Shown here: piece by piece, positions 61,314 to 64,000 of the stretch | Position numbering within the stretch: position 1 is the first letter of the stretch | Layout: each line of letters begins with the position of its first letter | Origin: Leptospira ilyithenensis | GTDB taxonomy: Bacteria > Spirochaetota > Leptospiria > Leptospirales > Leptospiraceae | NCBI RefSeq assembly: GCF_004771005.1 | Contig: NZ_RQHV01000002.1 | Coordinates: 186,001-250,000 of the forward strand | DNA length: 64,000 bases | Direction of reading: 5' to 3' | Position numbers and translations under genes: made by a program | The notes under the pieces: generated by a model | What the model saw: only the letters and a program-made list of their open reading frames with translations | Databases searched by the model: none | Told to the model about the DNA's origin: nothing

Positions 61314-61967
61314 TCAATTAGAAAAGGTTCGTTTCCATCTGTAGATGGAAGGTTTGGAAGCCTCCGATTCTTGAATTCGGCCTTTCCAAGGCTTCCAAAG
61401 GCCCGATTCCCGATCCCAAACTTGGAGCGGGCTTTGGTTGCCAAATCCATTCAAATGAAACCCCCAAATCCCCTCTTCTTTTCCATTGGGAAGCGGAAAC
61501 GATATCCCTATCGGTTCGGAAGACACATCAGCCAAAAAAACGGGTAAAGGCAGGTCTTTGAATGTTCCTGCCAAGCTGGAATTCAACAAATGGCCGGAAG
61601 CATCCGTTTGCAATGCAAATCGGAGATGTTCGCAGTCAAACCGGCGCAAAAGTCCCTTTTTCTTTTCAAATTCCTTGCTAGCGCGAATTTGGCAGGAGTC
61701 AGGAACCAAAGTCCATCCGCCTAACTCGTCACTTGCGATTCCGGAATACAGAAATTCTTCCCAGCCGATCTGATTGTGATATCTCAATTCTTGTGCTAAA
61801 AAAACATATTTGTCTTTTTCTTTGCCGATTGCCACACCTAGAAAAAGGAAACCATTTTCCGTTTTCATCTCGTCGGATAAGTAAAGACCCGATTTTGTTT
61901 CAGAATAGATTCCAAACGGCAAAAAAAGAAATTGAACCAGACCGATCGCCAGAATAAAATTTCTCAT
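61314..61967 (-). CDS. Exported protein of unknown function
   Basis: 217 residues with a signal peptide (1-21, core FILAIGLVQFLFLPFG). The mature part has two cysteines (SCQIRASK and FDCEHLRF) that could pair and is rich in beta-forming residues. No family recognised. It is the first gene of the glycan operon, 34 bases ahead of the nucleotidyltransferase-glycosyltransferase, and is divergent from the M30-like peptidase gene with only a few bases between starts. It may have an envelope role related to the glycan. Confidence 0.65.
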   Translation of the reverse strand: MRNFILAIGLVQFLFLPFGIYSETKSGLYLSDEMKTENGFLFLGVAIGKEKDKYVFLAQELRYHNQIGWEEFLYSGIASDELGGWTLVPDSCQIRASKEFEKKKGLLRRFDCEHLRFALQTDASGHLLNSSLAGTFKDLPLPVFLADVSSEPIGISFPLPNGKEEGIWGFHLNGFGNQSPLQVWDRESGLWKPWKGRIQESEASKPSIYRWKRTFSN

Positions 61968-61970
61968 AGA

Positions 61971-63566
61971 GTGGTTTCCTTGTTAAACAAATCCAGAATC
62001 AAATCAATCAGGAATTATTTTCTCTTATCATTTATTGCTTTATGGTTTTCCTTTTGTAATATAAAGACTCCATTTTCGGGGAAAGAGTCATCCAATGATA
62101 ATAATTTACTACTGGGAGTGGCCTTATATACAGTATTTGCAAATAGCGGAAACTGCGAAACCGGAGGAGATCTTTGGGCAAGAAATATCCAAACACAAAG
62201 TTCATACTGCGTTCCGGTCGAGTTAGTCGCTTCCAATACCAAAGTCGATGTTTATAAGGAACGCGGTCTTTCCGTAAATTACGATTTGCAAACATTCGGA
62301 AAAGAATTCAACGATACCACCTATCCTAAATTAGTTTCCACATTCGGAGAGCCCTCGGATGTGGATAAAAGCGGAAAAATAAAAATTTTGGTTTTGGACA
62401 TTCGTGACGGTGCGACAGCAAACTCATCTTATGTGGCCGGATTTTTCGATCCTGTAAATTATTTTGCAGACCAGCCCGGGACCAGTTTGCGATCCAATTA
62501 TGCCGAAGTACTTTATATGGATGGAAAAGAGCTGATAGATGCTTTGGTGAGTGACCCTACCGCATTTTCTTCCACCGCCGCACATGAATTTCAACATCTA
62601 ATCCGTTATCCTTACATGGTTGCAACGAGAGCAACCGATGATTCCTGGATCAATGAGGGTACGAGCGAAGTTGCAAGTGATATAGCAGGTTACGGACCCC
62701 AGAAATACAGAATCAATTGTTTTCGAGGTGCGGATTCTACAAGATGCCCCAATGGAGTGAATGGTGTGAGTTTTTTAAATTGGTCCACTCAAAGCACTAC
62801 CTCTTCCGTTATCCTCAAACAATATGCATTTGCTTACGCATTTATGCGTTATCTCTATGATATTTCCGGCAATACGGAAGCGGAAAAGAACGAATTTTTC
62901 AGAAAATCCGTTCAAGGGAACAGTATAGGGATCCGTGCAGGTTCCGCAAGTCAGCTAATGTCTGTTTTTCGGGAGTCTTCCAGATTCAATTCCACTCTTT
63001 TGGGAACTCTAGGTAGTGATACATTCTTCCGCACTTTTATTCTATTTATGGGACAATCCGCCGGAACTTTGAATTTTACAAGTGTAGAACGGTTTGATGC
63101 CAATACAAATCTGGAAACATTGGATTTAAGTGCCGCTTATACCGCTTATCCGTTCGAGTCGACTTTGAACGATATAGTGGCGGGGCCATTGGGTGTCAAT
63201 ACGGCAACAGGAACTCTTTCTTTTTCCCAAGGTTCAGGTTATGCGTTTACCGGCAATTACAGTCTGTCAGGTTATGGCAGTACGAAATATCCCAACATGA
63301 CAACTGTTAAATCTGCCGGCAATTCCAAATCCGTTCTGGCTTGGGCTGCTTATTCGACCAGCGTTAGTACTTCCGTGAAAAACGGAAGCGCAACGAGTAC
63401 AAAATCGGAAGAAGCGAATAACCGTTACAAATCTATCATCCTGGGAGACACGACCACGGAAGGAGCCTTGCCTGTTTGCGGGACTCAGTTTATAAACGAT
63501 GAGCCTCATATCTACGAAAGTATTCCGTTAGAACAGCCCTCATCAAAGAGTGGTAACACTCCTTAG
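61971..63566 (+). CDS. Lipoprotein zinc metallopeptidase, M30 (hyicolysin)-like
   Basis: About 531 residues. A hydrophobic stretch (SFIALWFSFC) ends in a lipobox-type cysteine. The catalytic part has H205-E-F-Q-H209 in STAAHEFQHLIRY, with SWINEGTSEVASDIAG as the third-ligand helix, the arrangement of M30 neutral metallopeptidases. Upstream, DVDKSGKIKILVLDI resembles the strand region of the family. The C-terminal 170 residues are Ser/Thr-rich beta sequence. The start is uncertain: GTG 61971, TTG 61980 (preceded by GAGTGG) or TTG 61932. Its last 77 bases overlap the convergent SGNH-type gene. Confidence 0.78.
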   Translation: MVSLLNKSRIKSIRNYFLLSFIALWFSFCNIKTPFSGKESSNDNNLLLGVALYTVFANSGNCETGGDLWARNIQTQSSYCVPVELVASNTKVDVYKERGLSVNYDLQTFGKEFNDTTYPKLVSTFGEPSDVDKSGKIKILVLDIRDGATANSSYVAGFFDPVNYFADQPGTSLRSNYAEVLYMDGKELIDALVSDPTAFSSTAAHEFQHLIRYPYMVATRATDDSWINEGTSEVASDIAGYGPQKYRINCFRGADSTRCPNGVNGVSFLNWSTQSTTSSVILKQYAFAYAFMRYLYDISGNTEAEKNEFFRKSVQGNSIGIRAGSASQLMSVFRESSRFNSTLLGTLGSDTFFRTFILFMGQSAGTLNFTSVERFDANTNLETLDLSAAYTAYPFESTLNDIVAGPLGVNTATGTLSFSQGSGYAFTGNYSLSGYGSTKYPNMTTVKSAGNSKSVLAWAAYSTSVSTSVKNGSATSTKSEEANNRYKSIILGDTTTEGALPVCGTQFINDEPHIYESIPLEQPSSKSGNTP

Positions 63567-63999
63567 CTACGTGGCCTCCGTCGGCGAACGCATTACAAGA
63601 ATAAGACGGCTCATCCTTCAATTTCATGATTTTTTGACCGTAATTGGAACTTAAAAGATCCACTCTTTCTTCCCAGGTCTTGACCAATTTCTCCTTATGA
63701 ACCAGTTTTTCGAAATTGGGTGAAGACGTGGGCCAAATGATAATGGATTTGATTTTTTCGGATTGCAGTCTGGATAAAATTTTCTCGTAAAAACCGTATT
63801 GCATTTCACTCGGATGATAAGAAGCGAATAACCAATCCAAAGTCCTATGGCTTGTGAGTTCCAGAACGTTTGCATCTTTCTCCACATAATTGTCAATAGG
63901 TGAAAGACCATGCCCGTTGTTTTTTACTATAAAGTCGAAAGTAGTCTGGTTCATGGACAAAAACCCGGCTAGTTCCGGATTTCTATAATTTTTCCACAT
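63490..63999 (-). CDS. SGNH-type protein, partial (5' end at or beyond window edge)
   Basis: At least 170 residues, open to the window end, so the N terminus may lie outside. FADGGHVAKECYH near the C terminus has the Asp-x-x-His pair of SGNH hydrolases, as in the protein at 56522-58060; SIIIWPTSSPNFEKL resembles the strand before it in DltD-like proteins. The nucleophile block would be upstream, off the window. It converges on the M30-like gene with a 77-base overlap of coding ends. Confidence 0.6.
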   Translation of the reverse strand: MWKNYRNPELAGFLSMNQTTFDFIVKNNGHGLSPIDNYVEKDANVLELTSHRTLDWLFASYHPSEMQYGFYEKILSRLQSEKIKSIIIWPTSSPNFEKLVHKEKLVKTWEERVDLLSSNYGQKIMKLKDEPSYSCNAFADGGHVAKECYHSLMRAVLTEYFRRYEAHRL

Positions 64000-64000
64000 C

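Overview
The window looks like chromosomal DNA of a spirochaete of the family Leptospiraceae, most likely a saprophytic Leptospira. The evidence is moderate-to-low GC, LruC-domain surface lipoproteins, many RsbU-type phosphatases and other partner-switching regulators, relaxed lipoboxes, a cysteine-depleted DksA and a 7Fe ferredoxin beside metH. Species is not determined. No rRNA, tRNA, insertion sequence, prophage or CRISPR array was seen. Coding density is high; only 25747-26133 exceeds 300 bases without a gene.

Layout. 1-4781: methionine cycle (end of ahcY, fdxA, metH, a small unknown gene). 4778-11118: an exported protein, 6-phosphofructokinase, an argB/RsbU-phosphatase/coiled-coil operon and a nitrilase-family amidase. 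11096-18032: a LysR regulator facing a YeiH-type transporter across a perfect palindrome, alr with an alpha/beta hydrolase, a class V aminotransferase with a BASS transporter, and rpmG-dksA. 18115-26133: an O-antigen-ligase-like membrane protein, a secreted HEXXH protein and two paralogous LruC lipoproteins, one split by a frameshift. 26134-40772: menaquinone methyltransferase, ExbB/ExbD, a two-component pair ending in a PP2C phosphatase, dinB, esterase, redox enzymes (OsmC, 1-Cys peroxiredoxin, SthA), an ECF sigma/FecR pair, a HAMP-only membrane protein and a PIG-L deacetylase.

40813-42380 is the clearest accessory island: a complete three-gene HipB-HipS-HipT toxin-antitoxin module with an array of two full operators and one half-degenerate operator spaced 40-41 bp. 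42479-51183 holds hrpB, a STAS/zinc-ribbon protein, a WbpM-type dehydratase coupled to an SspB-like ClpXP adaptor and an NCS2 permease, then htpX and apt. 51187-55299 holds a membrane RsbW-like kinase and an HtrA protease that share one CATG as overlapping start codons. The protease is translationally coupled to a second HtrA-like protein that has lost catalytic residues.

55291-61967 is a tight six-gene operon for a surface glycan: an exported protein, a nucleotidyltransferase fused to a GT2 glycosyltransferase, an epimerase lacking the usual tyrosine, a second GT2, an SGNH-type membrane protein and a GT-C transferase. It reads as a pathway that makes an NDP-sugar, loads it on a polyprenyl carrier and transfers it in the periplasm. 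It is flanked by an M30-like lipoprotein metallopeptidase and part of a second SGNH-type gene that runs to the window edge.
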